From assembly GCA_020631735.1 (NCBI GenBank), contig CM036158.1, positions 87,041,248 to 87,105,247 on the forward strand: a stretch of 64,000 bases of DNA, read 5' to 3'. Under the pieces are notes generated by a model that had not been told where the DNA came from, searched no databases, and worked only from the letters and a program-made list of their open reading frames with translations. A program made the translations under genes and the position numbers. Shown in pieces: positions 1 through 11,210 of the stretch (position 1 is its first letter; every line of letters begins with the position of its first letter). This DNA is from Saccharum officinarum. Taxonomy: Eukaryota > Streptophyta > Magnoliopsida > Poales > Poaceae.

Positions 1-641
1 ATGTGCACCAGCATTTACACTTTCAATTCCAGTTATGTTGGTAACACAAGTATCTTTTACTGTATGATCAAATGGCAATTGTAAACATTCAGGAAGGAAA
101 GAAACCAGAGAACATCCAATTGTCTTCAAGTTTTTTTTTTCTTTTTTCCGGTCCTGTGCTGGCCGTGGTTCTGATGCTGATGCTGCTGCATCATAGCGAG
201 CTGATGGTGCCCATCCATCATGTTCTGCATGACAGATTGCAATGTCAATTGTAGTTTGATCTCACCAACCATATATATGCAGCAGAAGTGCTTCACGCTT
301 TCATCCACCACACCAACCATACTTTTCTCAACTTAGTCTCAGTCTTAGGTGTGAGTGATGACTGTAGGTCTGTAGTGACTAGCTCCTACTGAAATTTCGT
401 GCACTAATTACATTGGTTAAAAGGCTAGAACTAAAATGTGATTAATTAATCTAACATTGGTTGCTACTAATCATCACTGGAATAACCTTACTTGATTGAA
501 CAAGTGGGTGATAACGAACAGATCTGCTAAGCAACTAAGAAGAAATGCAGTAAATCACCATGGGAAGGAAAATCCAGAGGATGAGAGGAACCGGGAACCT
601 CTACAGTTCACCCTATTCGTTTACGCTGAAATTTGGTTTAT
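1..641. other. intergenic, no supported gene
   Basis: I see no convincing gene here. A short minus-strand reading frame (about 126-320) encodes a Gln/His-rich stretch ending in a Lys run, but it lies over a T-rich tract at 129-148 and has no recognisable domain or splice context. Confidence 0.4.
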
Positions 642-928
642 GCCCGTGTTTAGATCCCAAGTCGGGGGCACGGATTCGGCTCCAGGCTGCTACAGTGTTC
701 CTGTCGGAACACTGTAGCAGCTTTTGTTTTGTAGCGCAAAAAATTGTCCAAAAAATGATTAATTAGACTCAAAATGTTCGTCTCGTAAAGTAAAACAAAA
801 CTGTGCAATTAGTTTTTTATTTCATCTACATTTAGTACTCCATGCATTTGCCGACATTTTGATGTGATGGGGAATCTCCTTTTTACATAGTGAAATTTGG
901 GTGGTGGAATTGGAAACTAAACAAGGCC
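642..928. mobile_element. MITE, GGCCTTGTTTAG-type ends
   Basis: The left end reads GCCCGTGTTTAGATCCCA and the right end, reversed, GGCCTTGTTTAGTTTCCA, giving imperfect terminal inverted repeats. The interior has the family's ATTAGACTCAAAA...TTCGTCTCGT and TTTAGTACTCCATGCAT segments. Related copies lie at 47413-47608 (opposite orientation) and 48934-49157 (truncated). At 686-721 there is a hairpin with 16-bp arms and a 4-base loop (GCTGCTACAGTGTTCC and its complement). The superfamily is not certain from the ends alone. It is non-coding. Confidence 0.7.
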
Positions 929-979
929 TATGCTGAAATGTTGTGAGAGAAAAATACGGTTACATGGCTGAAAAGTAGC

Positions 980-1560
980 TCAAGCCAACAGAGTATACAC
1001 CTCTCCTAAGCACACCGGCCAGGGTGAAGCACTCATAGAGGTCGCCCCACAGCAGCAGCACCTCGGCGACTGCTCATGGAGACGCAGTGGCCGAGAGGAA
1101 CCGCCGGCTCGTTTGAGCTCGTGGAGAAGCGTCGCGGCGCGGCCGGTTCGTCCTCCTGCCGAGCTCGGCGCTGGCATGGACCAGCCTCCCGCTGAAGTCC
1201 TTTCCAGCCCGACCGAGGAAAAAGCGGCGGGGGCCGCTGGCGCCGAAGGGGACGATGGGTACGACGATGTCGAAGGGGATCTGCTTGTGCGTCGCCGGCG
1301 GCCACGGGGATGAAGAGCGGCGCGGTTCGAGCATGACGTTGGAGGGAGGGAAGACGCACGGAACTGGGAGGACAGGAGGTGACCGGAACAGAGAGTTTGC
1401 GCCTAGCCAAGCCTGGCCACGAGAAATCGAGATGGCAATCCCTTTCCAGCTAGCTAGGCCAAGGAGTGGTTGGTGGCTGAGTTGGGCCTGGCTAAAGAGT
1501 CCATACAGGCAACCAAACATCTTCCGGCTTCCTAGAGCCGGCTTGAGGGTGGCCACCTAA
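980..1560 (-). other. GC-rich gene-like fragment, unidentified
   Basis: This island is much richer in G+C than its flanks and is open in several frames on both strands, mostly a base-composition effect. Minus-strand frames give short plausible stretches (for example a Leu-rich LLLWGDLYECFTLAG peptide near 1000-1070) but no continuous frame, no splice structure and no domain I recognise. The 1500-1565 edge (GGTTAGGTGGCCACCCTC on the minus strand) looks like a transposon terminus, so a gene fragment captured by a transposon is one possibility. I assign no function. Confidence 0.25.
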
Positions 1561-2198
1561 CCAAACAGACCCATATTATTTGTAGTTGTTGTTTCATTCA
1601 TCATCAAATTTAATGTGAAAACCATGTCTCAAAGAGAATTTAGCGACAACTCTTTGAATTTGAGCGCTCTGAGATGAAGGCAGTCTTGCGCGTCTCTCCA
1701 TCCCATGGCTTGCCACCATTACAACTATTATTGCACATTTAAATACAACAACAATTATGGCATATTTAAATACTAAGAGCTAATATCAAGATAAAAATTA
1801 GCTAAATTAAATTAGACTTAGCACACCCAAACAGAAGTGCTGATAGATAAGTTGATTTTTTTAGCTAAGTCTCCAACTAATTGTGTTAGCTAACTAGCTG
1901 ACCGACTCCAACTAAGTGTATATTTGATACACATAGCTAGTTACTAGTTGGGGCAAAATTAGCCCAAATTAACTATGATCGACTAGCTAGTTGAATACTG
2001 TAACAACTAATTGAAGACTTGGTTAGAAAATTAGGCCACCTTTTAGCTTTCCTGTTTGGAAGCACTAGAACTATTTTTAGCTAACTAGCAATTAGCTCAT
2101 GTATCAAACATGCTCTAATTTAAGCTATTTTTTAACATTTAACTAGTGATTATCGACTTAGCTCATCCAACTATATGTGTGTCCTAGTTGGCTATATA
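1561..2198. other. AT-rich intergenic, degenerate MITE-like sequence
   Basis: There is no coding potential. The 1800-2120 stretch contains many short direct and inverted copies of TAGCTAGTTA / TTAGCTAACTAG and ends near 2115 with ATCAAACATGCTCT, typical of a degenerate MITE terminus. I could not define both ends. Confidence 0.3.
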
Positions 2199-2430
2199 TT
2201 CCCTTCGTCCTAAAAAGAATGTAGTCCTGCAATTCAAAATCGTGTCAAAAAAAAAGAATGTATTCTTGGTTTAAAACCAGCTTCTTTTAGTGGGATCCAC
2301 CTGTTAAAACCACTACATGCATACGGGAAACCATCGCACCCTATCTATCCATCGATTCTCATCCACGGTGTGGAGGTGCCCGCCAAGCTTCGTGCAGCCA
2401 TAAAATACTCTTAACTTCGACAAACCTTCC

Positions 2431-5247
2431 TTCTCAAACGTGCCATAGGGACGGTATTCATTAAACAGAAAGAGAGTCTTACAAATTTAAATTGGGACGG
2501 TAATTTGTAGTTACCGAACCAAACAACTGACAATGCTCATAAAGTTGTGATTACACAATACAGGAAACTATGCAGTGCCTTGAACTCAGTGGCTAGAAAT
2601 CGTCATGCTCTGAGCCAGTGAGGTTCAGCTCCATGGCAACCGCATCGAAGTCTGGAGCGAAGAGTGCCTCAAGGGCCTCCTGCTTGGAGGGCGACAACGG
2701 CGCATCGAAGAAGGCCTTGATACTATCGAAAGCCACCGGATCCAGACTCTGCGGCATGTCTGCGATCCCTAGCTTTTGCTTCAACACATTCTGTGCTTGA
2801 ACAGTCGGGTTGGAGGCCTGGGTCTTAGCAGCCAGCCTCCCACTCCGACGCACCGACAACACCTTTGCAGGTGTCCTGGACCTCCTCAACCTCGGCGTGC
2901 GGATCAACGGGGCTCGAGCGGGATGCACAGTCGTGCCTCCAACTGTGACAACAGGGATGCATCCGCATCAGCCGATGGAGGTTGAGCGCTGTGGCCTTCG
3001 TCGGCAGTCCCGTGGATGGGCCTCAACAGCTCAAGCTCCACAGCCTCCAAATCCAGCACAGGTGTTCGCGGTCGTTTCCTGCCCTGAGCATCACAACACA
3101 GGTCTCACCAGCATATGCCACAGAGGCCATCGGCTGGAATGGTGTAAAAGCGGCTGCCTGATCAATACCGTGTTGTCCCGCACGAGGTGTCGTGACCAGC
3201 GGCATCCCCGGCTCAGGCGATGACGCGGGCGACTCCGTCGTAAGGGAGTCGCCCGCCGGCCGGCTCGCGATGAGCGAGGCGGTGAGCTCCTCCAGCTTTG
3301 GGTCAAACCACACAGGAGGCCCCGCGCAGGGCTCGAAGACCAACGGGTCCGGCTCAGGAAAGCAGGAAGCAGCAGCGTCAGAGGCCTCGCCTAGCACCGT
3401 CTGAGCGGCCCGTGTCGACAGTCCGAGACGCCTTCGTCGTCGTTGACGCTGGCCGCCATTGGCAGGAACGACGCTGTCTGGCACGGTCTCACAAGCGCCA
3501 TGCGAAGCACCGTGGTCCGCCAGCCAAGCATCGGAGTTGCTGGTGGGCTCACCGTGACCCTCCCTGGTAGCACAGTTGGCTGCGGCAATGGTTTCCGGCG
3601 CCGCAGCGGTGCCAGTGGCCTCGCTGCGGTCGGTTGTAGCATGGCGTCTTGTTCGCCGCCACCGGCGCCTTCTCCCGTCGGACGCATCCACAGCCGACAC
3701 GGTCCCGGGCAAGCGGTCACGGTCGGCCGCCTGAACCGTAAGTTCTAGGATGCTTCCCTCGTTGCTGGCCGCCACCGTCCGCTAGCCGAGCATCGGAGTT
3801 GCTGGCACGAACTGGGCGCTGCCGACGACCCTTAGCCCCGACATCACACGGGCTCCGATAGCCCGCGCGCCGTGGCCACGTGTAGCCGTCGTTCACTAGC
3901 GAACGAGGCCGCTTGCAGTCCCTGGCTAGGTGCCGGAACTCATGGCAGTGTAGGCATCTCGGCGGCATACGACAAGTGGCAACCCTGTGGGTGTATGACA
4001 GGCAGTGGAGGCACCTGTCGCGTAGCGCGTCCGGGATGCGCCGACATCGATGTGGCCGAGGTGCCCCTGCAGCGTTGGCGCTCCTCTGGGCAACAGGAGC
4101 ACGTGATACCTGTCGCCATCCGTTGGCGTCGGGGGCTGAGATCCGACGACGGCCACGAGGTGGCACACGGTGGCCAAGCCTGAGGTAGGTGGGGACGCGC
4201 ACATCGCCGAACTCAGAGCCGTCATCGACCCGAAACCCCAACCTCGAGTGCACAGGGGCGCGCTCCTGGTTGGCATGCGGTGCGGTGTCTGCCCCACGTC
4301 CGCTGTCGAAAGCGTGGTACCTTCTCCTCCTCCGGCGGCGCTTCGTACCCGGTGGCGTAGCGACAACCGGTATCTGGGCCGCCTCCACTGGCTGCTTTTC
4401 AACGGCCCGAGAGCCAGGGTGGGAGCTAGCGCCCACCCTATCTGCGATGGTCCTTCGAGCCGGAGAACCCCACCGAACGATGTCGAGGTAGGACGGCCGC
4501 GGCACCGGAGAGGAGATGGACTCGCAGTCTGAGTCAGAGCAGTCCGAAAGCTCCGTCCAACGCATGGACTTGGAGCGACCGGGGGTTTCGCTGAGGTAGA
4601 AAGGCGGGGCGTCCGGCAAGAGCGCAGGCCCCTTGTCTGCTGAGGCCCGCCGGGTGCATCGGGAGGCCACCGGTGCCGGGCTGGCCGCCGGCGGGCTAGA
4701 TGGCGAGGCGGTGGCAGAGTCCGCCCCAACACCGGTGGGGGCCACGTGCGGTTGCGTGTCAGCTCCGGCGCCAGCCGCCTGCTGACCACCAGAAACGGCG
4801 GGCTACAGGCCGGGAGCCGCGGCGTTAGGCGAGGTTTGGCTCGGCCCTGGCGAAGGAGCGCATGGCCCGGTCCCGGTGAAGGAGCCCGCAACTGCACCCA
4901 CATCCGCTTCGTCGTCGTCGTCGCTGCCGTCATCGTCTTCATCCTCACCGTCGCCCTGCAAGGCATCCTCGATGAGAACCGTCACCTTGTCCTTCAGCAG
5001 CTGCTCTGCCGCCCCGGGCGCTGCCTCCACGCCGTTGTCTGCCTCGATGGCGCAGAGCCATGGGTGCTGTGACCCAGGGATGGATAGATCAGGCGAAGGT
5101 GTACTCGGATCTGGTGCTTGCTGGCCTTGGGAGGTTGGGGGTGGGGCGAATCTCTGAGACAGGGTGGGTTTTGTCGCCGTGGAGGAGAGGAAGGGGATGA
5201 GAGGGTCGGGGTCGGGGTCGTCCATCCCGTTTTTCGACAAACCTTCC
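2431..5247 (-). mobile_element. LINE-like insertion with 15-bp target duplication
   Basis: The block is bounded by a perfect 15-bp direct repeat, TTCGACAAACCTTCC, at 2416-2430 and 5233-5247. The paralogous sequence at about 5829-5860 lacks the block and has a single copy of the related motif (TTCGATGACCTTCG), so it serves as an empty site. A long variable target duplication fits LINE-type target-primed insertion. No poly-A tract is visible at the expected 3' end (2431, minus orientation), and no reverse transcriptase ORF is present. The element is therefore a truncated or non-autonomous copy, or a retroposed transcript. The coding start lies only about 7-8 bp inside the 5' boundary. Confidence 0.6.
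2593..5225 (-). pseudogene. CCHC zinc-knuckle protein of LINE ORF1 type, broken
   Basis: Reading on the minus strand from ATG 5223-5225, the frame encodes an acidic Asp/Glu-rich N-terminus (near 4900-4980), one in-frame stop at about 4803, then a Pro/Ser-rich and basic region. Two adjacent zinc knuckles follow at about 3890-3985, with spacing C-x2-C-x4-H-x4-C (CLHCLSYTHRVATC and CLHCHEFRHLARDC). After at least two frame changes (about 3720-3775 and 2930-3025) comes the C-terminal segment with a RRSGRLAAK motif and a conserved-looking QEALEALFAPDF end. This architecture matches the nucleic-acid-binding first ORF or orphan gag-like proteins of grass LINEs. Reverse transcriptase is absent. It could also be a retroposed gene copy. 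The breaks argue against function. Confidence 0.6.
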
Positions 5248-5388
5248 AGATGCAACAATTACTTTTGAGCTTTCACGTGTTTTAACAGGATACAAGACAA
5301 GAAGATACATGTGTAATTTTACGTCTACATTGATATGATCTTGAAAACTAAAAATCGCATTCCTTTATGGGAGGGAGGGAGTATGTGG

Positions 5389-5590
5389 CCATCCCGCCCC
5401 CACGTGGCCATGCGTGTGATGAAGAGAAATTGAAGGTGGTCAACGATCGAGAAGCGCGCTGCATGCGAAGCGGCCAGTCGAGCCCGTCCAATTCCCGCCC
5501 CTGGACAGTGCGCACCACGTACTAGCAGTATAACTCCGTACTGATTTTTCTACCATATCTTCGTTTCTAAATAAATCAGTTCCCACGTGC
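5389..5590. repeat. tandem duplication, copy 1 (right part)
   Basis: Sequence from CGTGGCCATGCGTGTGATGA through CATATCTTCGTTTCTAAATA is repeated downstream at about 6030-6150 and 6409-6565. Together with 2316-2430 it forms one copy of a local duplication. The copies differ by small indels and by independent insertions: the LINE-like block here, a 260-bp block in copy 2. Confidence 0.6.
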
Positions 5591-5763
5591 TTTGTTAATT
5601 AATTAGTGATGGGCTGCCAAACCTGTAACCATGTCCATTAACATTTTTTTTTCTAAACATGCATATGGGGGGATTAAGGTTATGAGGGTTCTTGGTACGT
5701 ATAATAATAAGGAGAACTTCGGCGACCTTCAAGATGCAACAATTGCTTTTGAGTTTTGGCACC

Positions 5764-6570
5764 CACTGCACGCATACGGGAAACCACTGCACCCTATCTT
5801 CTCCCTGTGGCCATGAAATACTTTGAACTTCGATGACCTTCGTGATGCAACAATTGCTTTTGAGTTTTCGCGTGTGGAAATAGGATATAAGACAAGAGGG
5901 TACATGCGCAATTTTACATCAACACTATTATGATATCAAAAACTAAAAGTCACGTTCTTTTATGGCCGGGAGGGGGGGAGTATGAATGGTGCTACGCTGC
6001 CGCTGTCAAGCAGCCGTCCGTCCATCTCGCCCTCACGTGGCCATGCATGTGATGAAGAGAAATTGAAGAAGGTGGGGTCAACGATCGAGAAGCTGCATGC
6101 TAAGCGGCCAGTCGAGCCCGTCCAGTTAATTCCTTCCTATACGACCCGCCCTAATTTTTTATAATTTATTCCTTTTTAAAAAAAATTACGTTTGGCTCTG
6201 GGAGACGTAAACTCATCTTTAAACCCAAGAGATCGGTGCCAGAACTCGAGGCTCCGAGATAACACGTCTCGGCGCCACAGATCTTAGCTCCGAGGAATCT
6301 GACCACTCACAGCATGACATCCTAGGTAGCGCTAACGTAGCCAGTATCTTAGAGTAGCAGATCTTGGCTCCAACTTGGCAGCCGAGATCTACGGCTCTGA
6401 GATCTTGGCGCCCACGTACTAGCAGTATACTCCGTAGCATCACTGATTTTTCTACCATATCCTACAAATATACGTAGCAGCCACTCACATACACAAGCAC
6501 ACACAGAACTGGTTGAAAGGGCAAATGTATATTTAGTTGCTATCTTCGTTTCTAAATAAATCAATTCCCA
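5764..6570. repeat. tandem duplication, copy 2, with empty LINE site
   Basis: This copy starts near CGCATACGGGAAACCA (5770) and matches 2316-2430 plus 5233-5590. A short third copy of CGACCTTCAAGATGCAACAA lies at 5723-5742. The copy has an uninterrupted junction (5825-5860) where copy 1 carries the 2.8-kb insertion, dating that insertion after the duplication. It also carries its own Stowaway-like right end, GGGAGGGGGGGAG followed by TA at 5981-5982. Confidence 0.6.
6150..6408. other. insertion of unknown class in duplication copy 2
   Basis: This stretch interrupts the homology between the two duplication copies. It is filled with short repeats of the type GAGATCTTGGCGCC / CTCCGAGAT (for example 6228-6275 and 6355-6411) in both orientations. 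I found no coding potential, no clear terminal repeats and no target duplication, so the class is unknown. Confidence 0.35.
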
Positions 6571-6579
6571 AAGTTTTCT

Positions 6580-6745
6580 TAAGTCAATCATTTTTAAGTT
6601 TGACTGGATTTATAGAAAATAGTGCCAACATTTATGGCAATAATATGATCATTTGGCGTTACAAATATTTGGGCATTTTTCTATAAATTTTGGTCAAACA
6701 TAAAAAAATTGATTTAAGACAACTCTAGAAATTGAGTTCTTAGGC
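6580..6745. mobile_element. degenerate Stowaway-like MITE interior
   Basis: The stretch from AAGTCAATCATTTTTAAGTT to AAAATTGATTTAAGACAACT is an imperfect inverted pair, with GTTTGACTGGATTTATAGAAAA facing TTTCTATAAATTTTGGTCAAAC. This arrangement is typical of mariner-derived MITEs in grasses, such as the well-preserved copy at 32062-32318. The outer CTCCCTCC ends are not present. Confidence 0.45.
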
Positions 6746-7235
6746 AAAGGTTTAGTATGAAAAATGAGTTACATGCTAGATTGAACACCATTCAGATAGG
6801 AGACTACAGTTTTTTTTTATCTAAGTTTAAAAAAAAAGCCTAATGCCCATTCCAAGCCTAGGCCTAGTAACGGTTAGAAACCTAGCATATAAACTACGCT
6901 CCCGACTTCTAGTCCCAACCGACTCTCCTCGCTCCTTAAGTTTCTTTCCTTACGTCCATCGGCATCCCCACCCTCGGTTGTGCCTCCCTCTAGTCTCGTC
7001 ACCTACACTCGCCTCCTTCCATATTTTTTTAGAAATTCTAGCAGATTTATTACTCATAAGACCTAGCTAAATCGCTTGTCACCAAGTCCTCAACAGAGTT
7101 GAAAACACCATCCCAAATGGTTCGCAGACCGCCACGAAGATTACATCCAACGGTAGCTAAGCCATGTGCTACTTTGTTACAATCACGATTACAAGCTGAT
7201 GTTACAAGCACTAAATTCAGAATTCAATAGAAGTT
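6746..7235. other. intergenic, nothing recognised
   Basis: No domain, splice structure or terminal repeat was recognised. A short plus-strand frame at 6843-7070 is Ser/Leu-rich low-complexity sequence. Confidence 0.4.
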
Positions 7236-7487
7236 TCAGCTCACACACATACATCGCCGATAGCCGATACTCATATCATCTTCCAGGGCCACCTTTACTA
7301 GGGAAGCGTCTGTTTCCACGCAAATGTGCTGAACACCCATGTTGACAGTCTCCTGTACACCAGTGAAGCAGCCAAGCAGCTCGGCTTGAAAGGGGTCAAG
7401 GTCCCTCTCCCTCCTCCCGTTTTTGGCGCAGTTCCTGAGTTCCCCCATCCCATCAGTGATTAGCCTCGGCCAGCCCTTTTCATGCAT
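7236..7487 (-). pseudogene. RNase H-like (RVT_3 type) fragment
   Basis: The minus-strand frame encodes about 80 residues containing DPFQAELLGCFTGVQ followed by a V-x-HICVETDASLVKVAL segment. This is the pattern of the plant RNase H-like domain found at the C-terminus of non-LTR retrotransposon proteins and many 'putative ribonuclease H' pseudogenes: a catalytic Glu in the AEL helix and an Asp in the ETDA strand. The N-terminal part with the first catalytic Asp is missing and there is no upstream reverse transcriptase. It is best read as a dead LINE-derived fragment. Confidence 0.6.
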
Positions 7488-7489
7488 GC

Positions 7490-8969
7490 ACCCAAACTAA
7501 GCTCCCATAGTAACACACCACGTGTCATGCATATTTTGTTTACCATTTTCGCAGCACACCTATGTTTGGTGCTTTCCTCATGCATGATGACATGTATGCT
7601 ACAGTAACTAATGTGTATAGACTTTTGTTCGTCATAAAAGCAATCTGTACCAGGTTGGATAAAAAGAAACACATCATGTACATGAATGACTTAGTGTACT
7701 CCACTAGGTTCGTTAAGAACATTGGTTTCATAATTCATAATTGTGATAAATATATGACTCTTTCCACTTGAAATGTCATGATATTTAGTTTTAAATGACT
7801 TATATTGGGGGTTAGAGCGAGCATGTCCCATAATGCAATGGTGTTAGCTTTGTATTGACCTTTTTTTAATGCTATAATCCTGTATAGCTTCAGACCCGAG
7901 ATCCGGATTGTATATGTACTTTTATACTAAATTAAATTATTTAAATATTTACATATTAATATCAATTAGTTGTAATCAAAATGATTCATCTAAATGCTCT
8001 CTGAGTCTCAACCGTAGCTACTTAAAGTCTAAAATATAGAGCTCTGCCAAATATGCCGCGCTTCTGTCGATAATAAACTGGATGATCCATGGAGTGCCCA
8101 GCCAACACCTCATCGATAGACTAATTCAATTACACCAAGTATAGTGTCGGCTAAAAAAATCAAATACTAATTAAATATAGACCATTTGAGACGCGGAGAT
8201 CCGTTTGAAAGCAGAGGCATATTCTAATTTCTAATCCATACAAAAGGTGTGGGCACACGTAGCGATGCTTATCCTCGAATAGATTAACCGACCAATTAAC
8301 TAATCACATTCTTAATTCATACATCTATACATGGAATGGTTCTGTGATGCGGATCGGTATAAGCATATCCTCTCAACTACTGCAATTTTCCCCCTTTTTT
8401 CTTTGAGAGGGTAGTGTGTGCGCGAGCGCCAAAGTCATCTAATGATTTTGCTCCATTGCATCAATCTCTCACACTGGACTTTGATTAGTGGAAAACGAGA
8501 AGCATATACTAGTATAGAAGATGCCATGGTAATGGTCACGTTTATCTATGGCACCTGTACACTTTGGACTACTTAGGCCATTTTTACTAAAAAAAATCAT
8601 TTGTATTTAATAAGTTTTTTGTTCGTGGCCATTTTGCATGGCTTGCATGGCACTGTGCGGAGGCCAGGCCGTTTGCATGCGCTCGCTCGCGTGCCCGCGT
8701 TTCGGCCGTGCGCGCTCGCATTTTGCCTGTGCGCGCCCTCGTTGCATGGCGCGTTTTGGCTGTGCGCGCTCGTATTTCGCAGCTCGAGTTTTCGTTGCAT
8801 GGCGCGGTTTTGAACCATTTTTTCGGCCGCGAGCGCGCTGTTGTGTGGTCTGGCCGACGGTCCATCTCCTTTCCTATTTAACTGGTGCTCACCTTTCCAT
8901 CTGAACCTGTTCATCTTTCCACTCTTTGCCGTGGTCCACTCTTTCTTTCTCCACTCCTTCTCTACTGCA
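7490..8969. other. intergenic and 5' region of the mariner-like element
   Basis: 7490-8570 shows no supported gene. 8640-8830 is a GC-rich block with imperfect repeats of GTGCGCGCTCG and TTGCATGGCGCG; it lies upstream of the transposase start and may be its leader or promoter. A CTCCCTCC-type left terminus of the mariner-like element was looked for here and not found. Confidence 0.4.
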
Positions 8970-11110
8970 ATGGCTAATCCATTTGATTTGAACGTTCGTT
9001 TGGAAGAAGACGGCGACGTCGATCTCAACTGCAATGTACTACTCAGTTTGTTTGGTTTTTTTTGTTTAATATTCAAAGCAAGAACGTGTGGTAACGTTTC
9101 TCATTTTCTTTCTTTTTTTTTGGACAGGGTTCGATTTGAACTTGCCATTAGATGATTTTGGTGCTGTGGATTTCGATTACCTACAAAACGTTGCTGGTAA
9201 TTTTTTTCACTTTATTTCTCACTTTGCTCATTTCTCACTTTGCTCCACTCTTTCCTTCTCCACTCCTCTAATGCAATGGCTGATGCTTTCTTTCCCTTTG
9301 ATCTGATCGTTTAGCAGAAGATGACGACAACGGCAACCTTCACTTGGATCTCAACGAAGCTGAAAATGACGACGGCAACGCCGGTTTTGATCTGAATGAG
9401 CCTGCAGACGCCGAGCATGGCATCGGTACTACCTCCTGTTCTTCTCTTGTGCATGTATTACACCATGTTTTTCTCTACTACAGCATGGCATCGGTACTAC
9501 CTCTTGTACTCTACTACAGCATGCCGTGGCTAATTGCTCTATTGTATGAATGTCTTTGTTTTTTTCCCTATAAATAGAACATGCCGTGAGTATTAAAATG
9601 GTTGTTTTTTCCTTTTTGCTAGAACAAGAGTTATTATTAGTATTCTTTCTTTCTTCCTATAAGTAGTACAACATGCCGTGGCTAATTGCTTGTGTTTTTC
9701 CTTTGGCTAGAACAAGATGCCGATCAAGTAAACCAACCGAAGCATGACTATCCTAATCATCTTAGACAACAAGTGTATCAAGCATTGTTGATGAGAAGCA
9801 ACAATGGGAAACTAGGCAAGCATGATACAACAATTGTTGGTGAACAATTTGGAATGAAGATTCGAACAGTTCAGCGCATATGGAAGCAAGGTAAAGACCA
9901 ACTTCGCCAAAACATCCCGGTCATGGTTCCTAATCTAAAGAAAGGTAGAAGTGGTCGTAAAGCAATCCCTTTTGATTTGGAACGGTTGGGGGACATTCCA
10001 CTCAAGCAAAGAATGACCATAGAAGATATGTCTAGTAGACTTGGTATTAGCAAATGTAGGATACAAAGGTATTTAAAAAAGGGTTTGCTTAGGCGCCACT
10101 CCAGTAGCATAAAACCTTACCTCACTGATGCTAACAAGAAGACTAGGTTGAAGTGGTGCATTGACATGATTGAGCAAGGTTTGGTTGATGATCCAAAGTT
10201 TAAAGATTTGTTTGACTTTGTGTTCATTGATGAGAAGTGGTTCTATCTCCATCAAACATCCGAGAGGTACTACTTGCTACCCGAGGAAGATGAACCACAT
10301 CACACTTGCAAGAACAAGAACTACATCCCTAGGATCATGTTCTTGTGTGTATGTGCTCGGCCAAGATTTAGAAATGGAGAATGTGTGTTTGATGGCAAGA
10401 TAGGTTGCTTTCCACTAGTCAACTTTGAACAAGCTATTAGAGGAAGTCACAATCGGCTTCGTGGAGCGCAAGTAATCAAGCCAATTCAATCAATCACAAG
10501 GGAGGTGATAAGAGATTTCATGATAAATAAAGTGTTGCCTGCAATTAGAGCCAAGTGGCCAAGGGAAGATGTGAACAAGCCTATTTTCATACAACAAGAC
10601 AATGCTCCTTCTCATTTGAAAGTGGATGATCCTCAATTTTGTGAAGTTGCTAAGCAAGATGGGTTTGACATTCGGCTTATATGTCAACCACCCAATTCTC
10701 CGGATTTTAACATTTTAGATTTGGGGTTTTTTCGAGCCATTCAAGCAATTCAATACAAGAAAGATGCAAAAACAATGCAAGATCTAATTCCAGCAGTCGA
10801 AGAGGTAAACGATCATCCATTGCATTGATTAAATTGAACTTTAACAACTAAATGGAGTACTCATTGATTCATTTGTTGAACTCATGTTTTGTAGGCATTT
10901 TTGGAGTACTCTCCACGGAAAGCAAATCGGATCTTTGTGACACTACAAAATGTTTTGAAGGAAGCAATGAAGAAAAAAGGTTGCAACAAAATCAAGATTC
11001 CTCACATTCGGAAACAAGTACTAGAGAGGGAAGGAAGGCTGCTACTGCAAGTTCCTTGTGAAGCTTCCTTGCTAGCCGAAGCACTAGCTAGCCTTCCTGC
11101 AGCAAATTAG
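8970..11110 (+). CDS. mariner-like transposase (plant DD39D type)
   Basis: Predicted exons are 8970-9035, about 9128-9196, 9318-9425, 9711-10804 and 10895-11110, with GT-AG borders, encoding about 515 residues. The long exon carries an N-terminal helix-turn-helix region (GEQFGMKIRTVQRIWKQGK; second HTH SSRLGISKCRIQRYLKKG). The catalytic triad is D in FVFIDEKWFY, D in FIQQDNAPSH and D in NILDLGFF, with 39 residues between the last two, the DD39D spacing of plant mariners. The last exon adds a basic C-terminal region. Introns 2 and 3 are phase 1 and intron 4 is phase 0. The exon 1/exon 2 junction is one base out of phase, so either exon 1 is mis-modelled or a base has been lost there. The body is otherwise open, so this copy is recent or nearly intact. 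It would bind terminal repeats and cut and paste the DNA. Confidence 0.8.
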
Positions 11111-11210
11111 GAGATGGTAGAACATGTTAGCCGAAGCAAATTAGCCTTCCTGCAGCAGGAAGCATGTTAGAAGATGGTAGAACATTACTGTTTGCAAGAA
11201 GACATGTACC

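Larger units (their letters stand above)
2199..5381. mobile_element. Stowaway/mariner-like element split by an insertion
   Basis: The left terminus at 2199 reads TTCCCTTCGTCCTAAAAAGA. The right terminus at 5360-5381, reversed, reads CTCCCTCCCTCCCATAAAGG, and TA follows it at 5382-5383. Without the 2431-5247 insert the element would be about 370 bp. A sister sequence with an almost identical right half lies at 5764-5980. The interior motif GATGCAACAATTGCTTTTGAG occurs intact in that copy. Internal and non-autonomous. Confidence 0.55.

Noticed and set aside
126..320. Gln/His-rich minus-strand ORF
   Set aside because: Short, ends in a Lys run encoded by a T tract, with no domain or splice support.
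8573..8640. Possible left terminus of the mariner-like element
   Set aside because: The sequence CCATTTTTACTAAAAAAAAT does not match the right terminus beyond A-richness and lacks CTCCCTCC, so the left end is left undefined.
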